A DNA stretch of 64,000 nt, taken from contig JADJNH010000005.1 in the NCBI GenBank assembly GCA_016714365.1, positions 443,501-507,500 of the forward strand, in the 5' to 3' direction. Shown here piece by piece: positions 20,254 to 29,210 of the stretch. A program made the translations under genes and the position numbers. The first letter of the stretch is position 1, and each line of letters begins with the position of its first letter. Under the pieces are notes generated by a model. That model did no database searches and was not told the DNA's origin. It worked only from the letters and a program-made list of their open reading frames with translations. Origin of the DNA: Candidatus Vicinibacter affinis (lineage in GTDB: Bacteria; Bacteroidota; Bacteroidia; Chitinophagales; Saprospiraceae).

Positions 20254-21042
20254 TTAAATATTTTTTTCAAGGATTTTGTTCTCAAGGCTTATTCCAAAAA
20301 GTCCGTAATCATAATATGCAGGATCCTCGGGTCTGAGACGACTGCAAAAATCTGAGATTTCTATAACAGACTTCCAATCCAATTGCTTTCTGGTGAGCAT
20401 ACCCAGCCTTCGTGCAGTACGCTCAACATGAACGTCCAAAGGAATCATTAATTGTGATGGTTTGATATTATTCCAAAGTCCAAAATCTACTCCATTTTGG
20501 TCTTTCCTGACCATCCATCTCAGATACATCAACAAACGTTTACATCTTGATCCTGAAGAGGGTCTTGAGACATGCTTCCGGGTTCTGCCAGGTACTAAAT
20601 CCATAGAGAAAAAGTTATGATAAAACTGTTCAAGAAGTACCTCCAATTTTAGATCCTGATGGTGAAAAGTGGGAAGGAAAGCAGATTCGAGACTTTTGTT
20701 CTTACCGTACCAATTTTGTAGAAATTCTAAAAAGTAAAAGCTATCAGCAGCATTGAAAGTACGATGAATAAATGTGCTAAACTTCTTTCTGTCAGAATCC
20801 AGATGGTTTAGGACAAAGTCATGTGGGGCGTCTTCCATTAATCGGCACAAATCCGTTCCTTTTGATATAATTGTTTTACGATTTCCCCATGAAAGCATGG
20901 CTACCCAAAATCCAATTATTTCAATATCTTCAGGTTTTGTGAATCGGTGTGGAATTTGAATTGGATCTAGGTTAATGAAACTCAGGTTATTATAATGTGC
21001 CGAATAGCGCTCAAGTATCTCTTTAATTAGAATTTCATCCAA
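20254..21042 (-). CDS. TIGR02757 family protein
   Basis: 262 residues, full length for this Bacteroidota-wide family (DUF2400). Typical segments are IGFWVAMLSWGNRKTI, KRLLMYLRWMVRK and LDVHVERTARRLGML. The function is not established; the HhH-glycosylase-like pattern near the C-terminus (LDVHVERTARRLG and on) suggests a distant DNA-glycosylase fold, which is inference. The start is a TTG at 21042: an in-frame TAA lies two codons upstream and the next ATG is about 48 codons in. The gene is divergent from the DUF4153 gene. Confidence 0.85.
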   Translation of the reverse strand: MDEILIKEILERYSAHYNNLSFINLDPIQIPHRFTKPEDIEIIGFWVAMLSWGNRKTIISKGTDLCRLMEDAPHDFVLNHLDSDRKKFSTFIHRTFNAADSFYFLEFLQNWYGKNKSLESAFLPTFHHQDLKLEVLLEQFYHNFFSMDLVPGRTRKHVSRPSSGSRCKRLLMYLRWMVRKDQNGVDFGLWNNIKPSQLMIPLDVHVERTARRLGMLTRKQLDWKSVIEISDFCSRLRPEDPAYYDYGLFGISLENKILEKNI

Positions 21043-21119
21043 AAGTTAGTAAATTTAATTTTCCGGCCAAAAATACAAGGTTATGAACCAAATACGTTAA
21101 CAACATCTAAACATTGCCT

Positions 21120-22889
21120 ATGAAATTTCTGAGTTTAGAAGGTCTAATACCCGCATTCCTGATTGCATTCAAGCGGTTTCCAATCAGCCTCCTAATGGCT
21201 TATACAGCTGCCATGCTTTACTTATGGCTATCAAGAGAAGAGGAGCATTTTCAATCTTGGAGTCCCATTTTGTTTGGTCTTCATGTTGGCTTTCCCTTGC
21301 TTGTTTCGGCACAATTGATTCATGAATCCATATTTAGACAGAAAATACAAAGATGGATAATTTATTTTTTGGCTGTAATAATAGTCGTCTTTCTGTCCTT
21401 GTATATTAAGGATATAGATTCTCCGGAATATAGGTATGCTTGCTTTTTAAGTTTCATAACATCTATCCTGATGGTTTCATTCAATGGATTTTTCCTGGAA
21501 AGGAAGAACTCCACCTATTGGATATTTAATCAGGAAGTCTTTATCAGCCTTTTTTTGACCGTTTTATACACCATACTTTTAATTGCAGGACTTGAAGGTG
21601 CTGTTGCAGCCATAAGGGCATTATTTGAATTTAAATGGTATGAACAGATTTATTCCGATATTCCTATCCTGGTAATTGGATTTTTCAGTACCACCTATTG
21701 GGCCGCTAATGTTCCCGAAAAATTAATTCAAGAAAAGGAAGAGTTCGATTATTATAAACAGAATTTAATAGTTGTAAAATTTATCCTTATTCCTTTGACA
21801 ATTTTGTATTTTTTGATTTTATATAGTTATGGATTGAAAATATTAATTCAATGGCAATTACCTGAGGGATGGGTTGGTAGTTTATGCCTTGGATTCTCAA
21901 TGGTCGGTGTATTTACCTATCTATTAAACTACTTATTACCGGAATACAACTCTTCAAAAATATTGTGGTGGTTTAGGAAATATTTTTTTATTTCCTTGAT
22001 ACCGGTATTACTCCTTTTGGCAGTGGCTATTATTAAAAGGATTTCCGATTATGGATTGACTGAAGAAAGAATTCTGGTTGCCTCTGCAGCTATCTGGTTA
22101 TTCATCATTAGTGTACATTTTATTTTTCAACAAGGATTATTGAAGCTAATCCCCATCAGTCTGTCAATTATTTGTTTGCTTTTGGCTTTTGGTCCATTTA
22201 ATGTTTACCAATTGTCATGGAAAAGTCAGACAAATCAATTGGATAAGTTTATTGAGCAAAATGGACTGTTTCAAGACGGGGCATGGACAAGGGGGGTAGA
22301 ACTTGATGCTGAAAAAATGGAAAGATTTAAAAACATTTTAAATTATTTATCATCCAGAAGTAAGTTGAATCCCTACATTGAAAAATTGAACAATGAACAG
22401 GAAATAAAAATGATCAATCAGTCTGATAAATATCTCCAAACAGATCTTATGATTAAAACATTAAATTATAAGACTATTGGAAATGAGCTATCCAATGAGA
22501 GCATAAGTTACAGTATGGATGGATATTCATCGGTTTCTTTTGAGAAATTAAGTGGAAATCTGGTTGCTGAAATGTCGGCATATGCTGACCAATTGAAATC
22601 AGAACAAAGGGAAAAATATAATTTAATTATATCGGAAGATAGAAAGGATGGAATCGTGACCGTTGAAAATTTTGAGCCTTTACATTTAAACATTGTAGAT
22701 AGCCTCCAGTCTAAATATGCCAACCTTTGGCAAATTCCAGGGCACAAGAATGGAGATGAGCTTAAGTTGTATTATTTTACCTATAATTTAAATGGATCGA
22801 AATTTACGGTTCTTTTGCGTCAGTTCTCCATTGTGGAATCGGAGGATGGCTATAAAATAGAAAGCTTGCGATTGAATTTATTGAAGTAA
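21120..22889 (+). CDS. DUF4153 domain polytopic membrane protein
   Basis: About 589 residues from the ATG at 21120; a TTG two codons earlier is less likely. The first two thirds hold many hydrophobic segments (for example LLVSAQLIHESIF region, VEGAVAAIRALFEF region, ISLIPVLLLLAVAIIK), giving about 9-11 membrane helices. A soluble C-terminal part from about residue 375 follows. The family is common in Bacteroidota and has no settled function. It is followed 38 bases later by a lytic transglycosylase gene, which may suggest an envelope role, but this is weak context. Confidence 0.8.
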   Translation: MKFLSLEGLIPAFLIAFKRFPISLLMAYTAAMLYLWLSREEEHFQSWSPILFGLHVGFPLLVSAQLIHESIFRQKIQRWIIYFLAVIIVVFLSLYIKDIDSPEYRYACFLSFITSILMVSFNGFFLERKNSTYWIFNQEVFISLFLTVLYTILLIAGLEGAVAAIRALFEFKWYEQIYSDIPILVIGFFSTTYWAANVPEKLIQEKEEFDYYKQNLIVVKFILIPLTILYFLILYSYGLKILIQWQLPEGWVGSLCLGFSMVGVFTYLLNYLLPEYNSSKILWWFRKYFFISLIPVLLLLAVAIIKRISDYGLTEERILVASAAIWLFIISVHFIFQQGLLKLIPISLSIICLLLAFGPFNVYQLSWKSQTNQLDKFIEQNGLFQDGAWTRGVELDAEKMERFKNILNYLSSRSKLNPYIEKLNNEQEIKMINQSDKYLQTDLMIKTLNYKTIGNELSNESISYSMDGYSSVSFEKLSGNLVAEMSAYADQLKSEQREKYNLIISEDRKDGIVTVENFEPLHLNIVDSLQSKYANLWQIPGHKNGDELKLYYFTYNLNGSKFTVLLRQFSIVESEDGYKIESLRLNLLK

Positions 22890-22927
22890 AACCAGTATTA
22901 TTTTAATTAATGTAACTTTGTAAGGTC

Positions 22928-23842
22928 ATGGGAAAAATATATTCTAGGATTAGATTTAGGTGGGTAATTTTTAGTATTACATTTTTTTTTGTTGTAGGTG
23001 TTTTGTTTGTAGCCACTAAAACCCCTTATAATTTTTCTTTTGATCCTTTACCTCAAAGGATATACGCAATTAAGTTGGGAGACCATATAAGCTTCTCTGG
23101 AGAGACTGTTCCAGTTGATTATTTTGATGTGGCAGAAAGATTAGACAGGGAACTTTTATTAAATACTTACCAGCATTCTTCAACCATTCTTAATCTTAAA
23201 TTGTGCAAGAGGTTTTTTCCAACTATCGAGAGCATATTTAGAGAGGAGGGAGTACCTGATGACCTAAAATATTTGGCTATTGCTGAAAGCTCACTTAGAA
23301 ATGCAGTTTCTTCCTCCGGTGCTAAGGGATTTTGGCAATTCAGGGAATTGGCTGCAGGTGAATTTGGCCTTGAGATAAATGAGTATATTGATGAGCGAAA
23401 TCATTTTGAGAAATCTACCAGGGCTGCTGCCAAATATCTTAAAAAACTAAAAGATAGATTTGGCAGCTGGACTTTGGCTGCAGCTGCTTACAATATGGGA
23501 CCTACAGCTCTTCAAAATGCGCTGAATGAACAAAAGGAGAACAACTATTATGATTTAAATTTAAGCGAAGAAACGAACAGGTATGTTTTTAGAATTCTGG
23601 CCATCAAGGAGATTATGAAGGATCCCGAGCGTTTTGGTTATTTTCTAACCAATGTAGATTTGTATGAACCTTTAAATAAATATGAAATTGTAGAGGTCGA
23701 CACTACCCTAAGCAGTTTAGCTGATTTTGCTCATCAGTATGATATTACATATCGGCAATTGAAGATATATAATCCCTGGCTTTTGAAATCAACCTTGCCT
23801 ATAAAATCAGGCAAGAGCTATAAAATCTGGATCCCAAAATAA
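22928..23842 (+). CDS. Membrane-anchored lytic transglycosylase (SLT/GH23, MltD-like)
   Basis: 304 residues. An N-terminal signal anchor (about 11-31) is followed by an SLT domain with the catalytic Glu in YLAIAESSLRNAV, then GAKGFWQF, and AAAAYNMGP, the three GH23 signatures. The C-terminal 50 residues (from VEVDTTLSSLADFA to KSYKIWIPK) look like one LysM-type peptidoglycan-binding motif. The enzyme cleaves the MurNAc-GlcNAc bond to form 1,6-anhydro ends during wall remodelling. The same order (SLT then LysM) is seen in MltD. Confidence 0.9.
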   Translation: MGKIYSRIRFRWVIFSITFFFVVGVLFVATKTPYNFSFDPLPQRIYAIKLGDHISFSGETVPVDYFDVAERLDRELLLNTYQHSSTILNLKLCKRFFPTIESIFREEGVPDDLKYLAIAESSLRNAVSSSGAKGFWQFRELAAGEFGLEINEYIDERNHFEKSTRAAAKYLKKLKDRFGSWTLAAAAYNMGPTALQNALNEQKENNYYDLNLSEETNRYVFRILAIKEIMKDPERFGYFLTNVDLYEPLNKYEIVEVDTTLSSLADFAHQYDITYRQLKIYNPWLLKSTLPIKSGKSYKIWIPK

Positions 23843-23903
23843 AATTGACATAAAATAGTGGGTTAATTTTTTAATTTTGGGCATATTACCTTGTCACTGA
23901 ATT

Positions 23904-25430
23904 ATGAAAAACCTTATTAACTCACTCTGGGCGCAGTACCTCAAAATTCATAAAGGAGAGATTGAAGAGTTTATCAGGCATCCTCATGAAGTTCAATGGA
24001 AGCAGTTAAAGAAAATTCTTAAAAGGGCAGAATCCACTGAATGGGGACAACGGTATTCGTTTAAAGATGTGGATGAGGCAAAGGACTGGAAGTCTACACT
24101 TCCGATTTTTGAATATGATGACATAAAAGCCGATATCCATCGGATGATGAAAGGTGAAAGGGATATACTCTGGCCTGGAAGAGTTAAGTATTTTGCAAAG
24201 TCATCAGGAACAACTTCAGATAAGAGTAAATACATCCCAGTCACCAATGAAAATCATAAAGAATGCCACACTAAGGGAGGTTGGCGGTTGGTTTCACGAT
24301 TGTATGATAATTTAGTAAATCCCAGGATTGTAGTTGGGAAAAGTATTTTGCTTGCAGGTAGTTTGAGAGATGATATCCCCGAATTTCCAGGGAGTATTGT
24401 TGGAGATGTTTCTGCGGTTATTTTTAGTAGATTGAATCCGATCGCTCTTAATTTTATAACTCCTGGTCTTGAAATCAATTTATTGGAAAACTTTGAAGAA
24501 AAGCTTGATAAAATTGCCAGTATATGTAGTAAAGAAGACATTACAATGGTTGCAGGAACGCCTACCTGGTCTATGGTATTGTTTAAGAAAATCCTTGAAT
24601 TAACAGGGAAAGATAATATGCATGACGTTTGGCCAAACATGCAGGTTTTTGTTCATGGCGCAGTGAGTTTTGTTCCTTACCGTAAACCCTTTGAACAATT
24701 TTTTCCTTCCCCGGACATGCGATATATGGAGACATATAATGCGAGTGAAGGATATTTTGCTGTGCAATATGATTTTGACCACGATGACATGCTTCTGCTC
24801 TTGGATAATGGTGTTTTTTACGAATTTATCCCAATGAGTGAATGGGAGGAGGAGAACCCAAAAACCCATTTGTTGTCGGAGGTAGAAATAGGTAAGAACT
24901 ACGCAATGGTGATCACGACCAACTCAGGCTTATACAGATATAAAATAGGGGATACCATCTGCTTTACATCCACAGAACCTTATAAAATTAAGATCACTGG
25001 TAGGATAAAGCAATTTATCAACGTGTTTGGTGAGGAAGTAATGGTATCTAACACTGATCAGGCTTTAGCGGATACCTGTGCCACTTTTAAGGCAATGGTA
25101 AAGGAATATACCGTTGCGCCTATATTTCTCCAAAATGAAAGTAAAGGAGGACATGAGTGGGTCATTGAATTTGAGAAATCACCTTCAGATCCAATTGCTT
25201 TTGCCAAAGCCCTCGATCAAAATCTACAAAGGGTTAATTCTGATTATGAAGCCAAAAGGTATAAGAACCTGGCTCTAGATAACCTTAAACTTAACGTTGC
25301 CCCTGAAGGTACTTTTATGGAATGGATGAAATTCCGAAACAAAATTGGGGCACAACAAAAAGTCCCTAGACTGTCAAATACGCGTCAGTATATTGATGAA
25401 ATTCTAAACATGATGAATTCAAAATCATAA
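23904..25430 (+). CDS. GH3 auxin-responsive-promoter family protein (acyl-adenylating)
   Basis: 508 residues covering the whole GH3 family length. The ATP/AMP-binding motif is KSSGTTSDKSKYIPVT (about residues 95-110). Further conserved segments are YNASEGYFAVQ, LYRYKIGDTI and ITGRIKQFINVFGEE. Plant GH3 enzymes adenylate carboxylic acids and join them to amino acids; bacterial members are widespread in Bacteroidota with unknown substrates. A possible -7 element TAATTTTG lies at 23872-23879. A weak terminator hairpin follows the gene. Confidence 0.88.
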   Translation: MKNLINSLWAQYLKIHKGEIEEFIRHPHEVQWKQLKKILKRAESTEWGQRYSFKDVDEAKDWKSTLPIFEYDDIKADIHRMMKGERDILWPGRVKYFAKSSGTTSDKSKYIPVTNENHKECHTKGGWRLVSRLYDNLVNPRIVVGKSILLAGSLRDDIPEFPGSIVGDVSAVIFSRLNPIALNFITPGLEINLLENFEEKLDKIASICSKEDITMVAGTPTWSMVLFKKILELTGKDNMHDVWPNMQVFVHGAVSFVPYRKPFEQFFPSPDMRYMETYNASEGYFAVQYDFDHDDMLLLLDNGVFYEFIPMSEWEEENPKTHLLSEVEIGKNYAMVITTNSGLYRYKIGDTICFTSTEPYKIKITGRIKQFINVFGEEVMVSNTDQALADTCATFKAMVKEYTVAPIFLQNESKGGHEWVIEFEKSPSDPIAFAKALDQNLQRVNSDYEAKRYKNLALDNLKLNVAPEGTFMEWMKFRNKIGAQQKVPRLSNTRQYIDEILNMMNSKS

Positions 25431-25474
25431 CTTGAATTTATCCTTCCACTTTTATTTTGAAGTCCTAATTTTTT

Positions 25475-25494
25475 AAGGGTTTTCAACCCTTTTA
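25475..25494 (+). terminator. Short hairpin after the GH3-family gene
   Basis: Stem AAGGGTT/AACCCTT (25475-25481 with 25485-25491), 3-base loop, short T-run, 45 bases after the stop. Weak. Confidence 0.45.
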
Positions 25495-25540
25495 TGCTGG
25501 AGATTACCTTTGCCAGAAGGATATTTGGGCAAATGCAATA

Positions 25541-25690
25541 ATTTTTTTATAAATTTTAATATTTAATAATACATACAATATCAATTAATAATATATATAA
25601 AAATATATAATATAAATATTTTTTGAAAAATAGTTTAGCAAATATTACATATTAATAAAAATATATATATAAATTTGTTTTTATATAAAA
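25541..25690. other. Extremely AT-rich intergenic tract
   Basis: By hand count only 9 of 120 bases at 25561-25680 are G or C. Tracts of alternating AT (ATATATAT) and A/T runs dominate. It lies just upstream of a small ORF. It could be an UP-type promoter region, a nucleoid-protein binding site or an easily melted element. No DnaA box was found. Confidence 0.7.
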
Positions 25691-25699
25691 AACTCTGTT

Positions 25700-25909
25700 A
25701 TGCAAGGTTGGAAGAAAATTATGACTCTTAGAGACAGCTACAAAGCTGAAATTAAGAAAATTCAACTGATTAAAAACGGCATTGAGGCTATGTTAATGGC
25801 TAAGAGTAAAGGAGCCATCCAGGTCTCGCTTGGTGGAGTAGATCTGTATGTGAAAGAAGGCCAGTATGAAATAGCCACAATCCTCTTGTTTGAAAACGAG
25901 GAAGATTAG
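25700..25909 (+). CDS. Small conserved-looking hypothetical protein (69 aa)
   Basis: 69 residues starting MQGWKKIMTLRD; an alternative start is the internal Met at MTLRDSYKAEI. It reads as a charged amphipathic helix (about 8-35) followed by a short beta-type half (IQVSLGGVDLYVKEGQYEIATILLF). There is no signal peptide, membrane segment or cysteine, so it is probably cytoplasmic. I do not recognise the family. Support for being real: regular codon use and an upstream AT-rich promoter-like region. It is followed by another unassigned stretch. Confidence 0.55.
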   Translation: MQGWKKIMTLRDSYKAEIKKIQLIKNGIEAMLMAKSKGAIQVSLGGVDLYVKEGQYEIATILLFENEED

Positions 25910-26238
25910 TTACCGGCTGACTTACTTTAAAAACTAAGCTGGAAGTTTTTATTGTACACCCATACCAACAGGGTGATAAAAAGGAAAAGAAAAATGAGGA
26001 AGAATACAAAACACCTTCCTTTACTTCCTTTATTGAGTTCATGTAATTCCATGGATCTTATTTAAGCTGCAAAATAAAATCAAAAACCTTAGTTGGGCAA
26101 AAAAAATGCAATATTCCTGAATTTTTACCTAAAAAAACTTTTTTCACTGGGTGGTTTCATTTTTTGAGCGACTGAAAGTGATTTCAAAAGCTACCTTGGA
26201 TTTCATTGAGCTATATTTGGGCCAAGTAATCAATCAAG
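25910..26238. other. Gap of 329 bases with a start-less open frame
   Basis: On the plus strand, a frame from 25921 to a TAA at about 26043 stays open and reads like protein (VFIVHPYQQGDKKEKKN and on, ending SFIEFM), but it has no ATG, GTG or TTG start. It could use a rare start, be a relic, or be chance. A -7-like element TATATTTG (26212-26219) lies just before the methyltransferase gene; no matching -33 element was seen. Confidence 0.4.
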
Positions 26239-27429
26239 ATGGAGTTACAAAAGGTTATTCTGCACCAAAACAAAACATTTTCTATAAAAAGACAGCATCC
26301 CTGGATTTTTTCTGGCGCAATTCTTAAAAAAGATCATAAGATTTCTGATGGTGACATGGTCGATGTCTTTGATGAACAAGGACAATTTCTAGGTTTCGGA
26401 CATTTTCATTTGGGTAGTATTGCTGTGAAAATGCTTTCGTTTGGGTCTAAACATTTTACAGATAAGTTTTGGAAAGTGAGATTGTTAGAGGCTTTTCAGT
26501 CAAGACAAAAACTTATTTCTGCTGGCTTGATACCATCAAATGCTTATAGGCTGGTGCATGGTGAATCTGATGGATTACCAGGGTTAATCATTGACGTATA
26601 TAAAGATGTTGCGGTTATTCAATGTCACACCATAGGCATGCACAGACATATAGACCAGATTGTTGAAGCAATTAAATCAGTTGACCAATTGGTTATAAAC
26701 TCAGTATTTGATAAAAGTTGTGACAGTCTTCCCACTGAATACGCCCGACTGGTGGGCAATAAGTTTATTTTGGGGAATGAAGGTCTGCCACAAATAACCG
26801 AGAATGAATTACTTTATGAAATTAACATAGTCCAGGGTCAAAAAACAGGTTTTTTCCTAGACCAAAGAGACAATCGGTTATTGGTTAAAGTGCTGTCTCA
26901 ATCAAGAACAATCCTAAATGCCTTTTGTTACACCGGAGGATTTAGTTTAAGCGCATTGCGAGGTGGTGCCACAAGAGTTGTTTCAATTGACAGTTCTGCA
27001 AAAGCTATGGAGTTACTGGAGCACAACCTTCAATTAAACAACTTACAAGATGGTCGACATCAAAGTCAAACTGAGGATGTAATCAGTTATTTTAAGCAAA
27101 TCAAAGAGCATGAATTTGACCTTATAATTCTTGATCCTCCTGCCTTTGCCAAAACATTAGCGAAACGCCATACAGCCATACAAGCCTACAAAAGGCTTAA
27201 TTTGGGGGCAATACTCAAAATCAAATGTCCCGGTTATTTGTTTACTTTTTCATGTTCACAAGTGGTCACCGAAGAATTGTTTTATAGTGCTGTAGTAGCT
27301 GCGGGCATTGAATCCGGGAAAAGGATAAAAATCATTAAAAGGCTCAGTCAAGCTCCGGACCATCCGGTGAGCCTTTTCCACCCTGAAGGATCTTATCTTA
27401 AAGGTTTATTGCTTGAAATCACAGACTGA
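26239..27429 (+). CDS. rlmI: Class I SAM-dependent rRNA (cytosine-5) methyltransferase, RlmI-like
   Basis: 396 residues, the usual length for the RlmI/RlmO group. An N-terminal PUA domain (about 1-75, HPWIFSGAI, DVFDEQGQFLGFGHFH) binds RNA. The methyltransferase domain has the SAM-binding motif LNAFCYTGGFSLSALRGG, the acidic strand end VVSIDSSAKAM, DPPAFAK, and FTFSCSQVV with the likely catalytic Cys. E. coli RlmI makes m5C1962 in 23S rRNA; the same target here is inferred. It is followed by a 102-residue gene 5 bases later. Confidence 0.88.
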   Translation: MELQKVILHQNKTFSIKRQHPWIFSGAILKKDHKISDGDMVDVFDEQGQFLGFGHFHLGSIAVKMLSFGSKHFTDKFWKVRLLEAFQSRQKLISAGLIPSNAYRLVHGESDGLPGLIIDVYKDVAVIQCHTIGMHRHIDQIVEAIKSVDQLVINSVFDKSCDSLPTEYARLVGNKFILGNEGLPQITENELLYEINIVQGQKTGFFLDQRDNRLLVKVLSQSRTILNAFCYTGGFSLSALRGGATRVVSIDSSAKAMELLEHNLQLNNLQDGRHQSQTEDVISYFKQIKEHEFDLIILDPPAFAKTLAKRHTAIQAYKRLNLGAILKIKCPGYLFTFSCSQVVTEELFYSAVVAAGIESGKRIKIIKRLSQAPDHPVSLFHPEGSYLKGLLLEITD

Positions 27430-27434
27430 AGAAA

Positions 27435-27743
27435 ATGGAAAATTTAAACCTTCCTCCATTACCCCCTGACATTCCATCAGACCCCTCTGATGAAGAAAGG
27501 TACATTGAATTGATTTTGGAAAGAGTGGAAGAATTATTAGAAAAAGATCCAGGTCTTTTATTTAGTCATATGTACCGCCTTGACATTGAAGAGCATGTCA
27601 TAAACACGATTCTTAAATTTAGTCCGCCAGATCAAATTTCCAACTTGTTGGCACAGGAGATCTGGCGTCGTCAAAAGCAAAGGATGTACCATAAAAAGCA
27701 TACTTCCGTAAAACCAATTCAAGATAAGGGATGGGAGTTTTGA
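27435..27743 (+). CDS. Hypothetical protein, co-transcribed with rlmI-like gene
   Basis: 102 residues, acidic N-terminal part rich in Pro and Glu (NLPPLPPDIPSDPSDEERY), then a helical region (ILERVEELLEKDPGLLFSHMYRL) and a basic tail. No signal, no cysteine, no recognised domain. It starts 5 bases after the methyltransferase stop, so an operon is likely. Its role is unknown. Confidence 0.7.
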   Translation: MENLNLPPLPPDIPSDPSDEERYIELILERVEELLEKDPGLLFSHMYRLDIEEHVINTILKFSPPDQISNLLAQEIWRRQKQRMYHKKHTSVKPIQDKGWEF

Positions 27744-27810
27744 ATTTCAGGCACTTAAACAGTCTGTTTAAATGCGATTTTAAAACTTAATAGGCCAAAA
27801 CTCAATTTTT

Positions 27811-27842
27811 TTTGTGGTTTTCAGGACTTAGTCATATCTTTG
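27811..27842 (+). promoter_or_regulatory. Promoter of the rpsF-rpsR-rplI operon
   Basis: TTTG (27811-27814), 20 bases, TATCTTTG (27835-27842). This is a near-perfect Bacteroidota promoter and places the start of transcription about 22 bases before the rpsF ATG. Confidence 0.75.
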
Positions 27843-27871
27843 CAGCCCTTTAATAAAAATTATTAAGTCAA

Positions 27872-28324
27872 ATGAAACATTTTGAAGTAAGCTTTATCGT
27901 AGATCCAGTGCTGTCGGGCGATGAAGTTAAATCGACAGCCCAAACCTACCAGGATATGCTGGTCACCGAAGGTGCAAGCATTGTTCACGTAGATGAAATG
28001 GGACTCAGGCCATTAGCCTATCCTATCAACAAGCGGTCCACAGGGGTGTATTTTTGCATCGAGTTTTCCGCAGAAAGTGGTTCCTTCATAGCCAAAGTTG
28101 AACTGGCTTTGAAACGAGACGAGCGCATTATGCGCTTCCTTACAGTTAGCCTTGACAAGTATGGCGTCAAGTACAATGAAGACAAGAGAAACGGAAAGAT
28201 TGGTAAAAAAGTCAGAAAGGAAAAGCCGGTAAAAGAACCTACCGGAAGACCTTATCAGGCGCCAAGGGCAGCAGCCCCAGTTGAGGCAGTTGCCTCTCCT
28301 GAAATCGAAAATCCTGAAGTTTAA
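27872..28324 (+). CDS. rpsF: 30S ribosomal protein S6
   Basis: 150 residues. The S6 ferredoxin-like fold spans about 1-95 (starting KHFEVSFIVDP, with DEMGLRPLAYPINKRSTGVYF and LALKRDERIMRFLTVSLDKYG). A basic then Pro/Ala-rich extension follows (to EIENPEV), longer than in E. coli but common in Bacteroidota. S6 pairs with S18 in the platform of the small subunit, which matches the order of the genes. First gene of a three-gene operon with its own promoter. Confidence 0.96.
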   Translation: MKHFEVSFIVDPVLSGDEVKSTAQTYQDMLVTEGASIVHVDEMGLRPLAYPINKRSTGVYFCIEFSAESGSFIAKVELALKRDERIMRFLTVSLDKYGVKYNEDKRNGKIGKKVRKEKPVKEPTGRPYQAPRAAAPVEAVASPEIENPEV

Positions 28325-28350
28325 TTTGTTCACCATTTAATTTAAAGTAC

Positions 28351-28617
28351 ATGGCTACGCAAGATGAAATAAAATTCCTCAGCAATCCCAACATCGGGAA
28401 AAAGCAAAAAAAATATTGCCGATTTAAAAAATTCGGCCTGAAGCACATTGATTACAAGGATGCAGATTTTCTCATTCAGTTTGTTAATGAGCAAGGTAAA
28501 CTTCTTCCGAGAAGACTTACCGGGAACTCTCTTAAATATCAAAGAAGAGTTGCTTCAGCGGTGAAAAGAGCCAGACATTTGGCTATTCTTCCGTATTTAT
28601 CAGACCTTCTTAAATAA
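28351..28617 (+). CDS. rpsR: 30S ribosomal protein S18
   Basis: 88 residues, the normal length. Conserved features include YCRFKKFGLKHIDYKD, GKLLPRRLTGNSLKYQRR and AVKRARHLAILPYLSD. It binds S6 and 16S rRNA. It starts 26 bases after rpsF and lies 21 bases before rplI. Confidence 0.97.
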   Translation: MATQDEIKFLSNPNIGKKQKKYCRFKKFGLKHIDYKDADFLIQFVNEQGKLLPRRLTGNSLKYQRRVASAVKRARHLAILPYLSDLLK

Positions 28618-28638
28618 TTCAACCAAAAGATTAAGTCT

Positions 28639-29085
28639 ATGCAAATTATATTATTAAATGATGTAGATAAAGTTGGCGACAAGCATCAAGTTGTCAGCGT
28701 CAAACCGGGTTTTGGTAGAAACTTCCTCATCCCGCAGGGATTGGCTATTGTTGCATCTGAAGGCAACATGAGAAGGCTAAATGAACTAAAACGCCAGGAC
28801 GAAATCAGGGAAAATAAAAAACTGAACGTTTACAAAGATTTGGCTGCACAACTTGAAGGAGTTACACTTAAGATTGGAGCCAAAACAGGAACCAGTGGAA
28901 AGATTTTCGGATCTGTTACAAATGTTCAGATTGCACAGGCACTGAAAGATCAGTGCAACTTAGATGTAGAACGAAAAAAGATTCATATTCTGGAGGAGGT
29001 TAAAGAATTGGGTACTTACCATGCCCAAATTGATTTTCATAAGCAGGTTGTATCTAAAGTAGCTTTTGAAGTTATTTCTGAATAA
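28639..29085 (+). CDS. rplI: 50S ribosomal protein L9
   Basis: 148 residues with the two-domain L9 layout. The N-terminal 23S-binding domain reads MQIILLNDVDKVGDKHQVV and KPGFGRNFLIPQGLA. A long connecting helix (about 42-75) and a C-terminal domain (GAKTGTSGKIFGSVTNVQIA) follow. Last gene of the operon, followed by a strong terminator. Confidence 0.97.
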   Translation: MQIILLNDVDKVGDKHQVVSVKPGFGRNFLIPQGLAIVASEGNMRRLNELKRQDEIRENKKLNVYKDLAAQLEGVTLKIGAKTGTSGKIFGSVTNVQIAQALKDQCNLDVERKKIHILEEVKELGTYHAQIDFHKQVVSKVAFEVISE

Positions 29086-29108
29086 TTAGATTATTATAAA
29101 TCATAAGC

Positions 29109-29146
29109 AAAGCCGTTGATGATGAAAATCATGAACGGCTTTTTTA
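29109..29146 (+). terminator. Intrinsic terminator of the rpsF-rpsR-rplI operon
   Basis: Arms 29109-29123 and 29128-29142 pair with one internal G-G mismatch around a GAAA tetraloop, followed by a run of T. It starts 24 bases after the rplI stop. Confidence 0.85.
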
Positions 29147-29210
29147 TTTAATTTTACCAACTAATTTTTTTACCGGAGGTTAATTCAAAACAAATTTAAA
29201 TTGTCATTTC

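Noticed and set aside
25541..25690. AT-rich tract as a replication origin
   Set aside because: No DnaA boxes or origin-linked genes (dnaA, dnaN, gidA) nearby.
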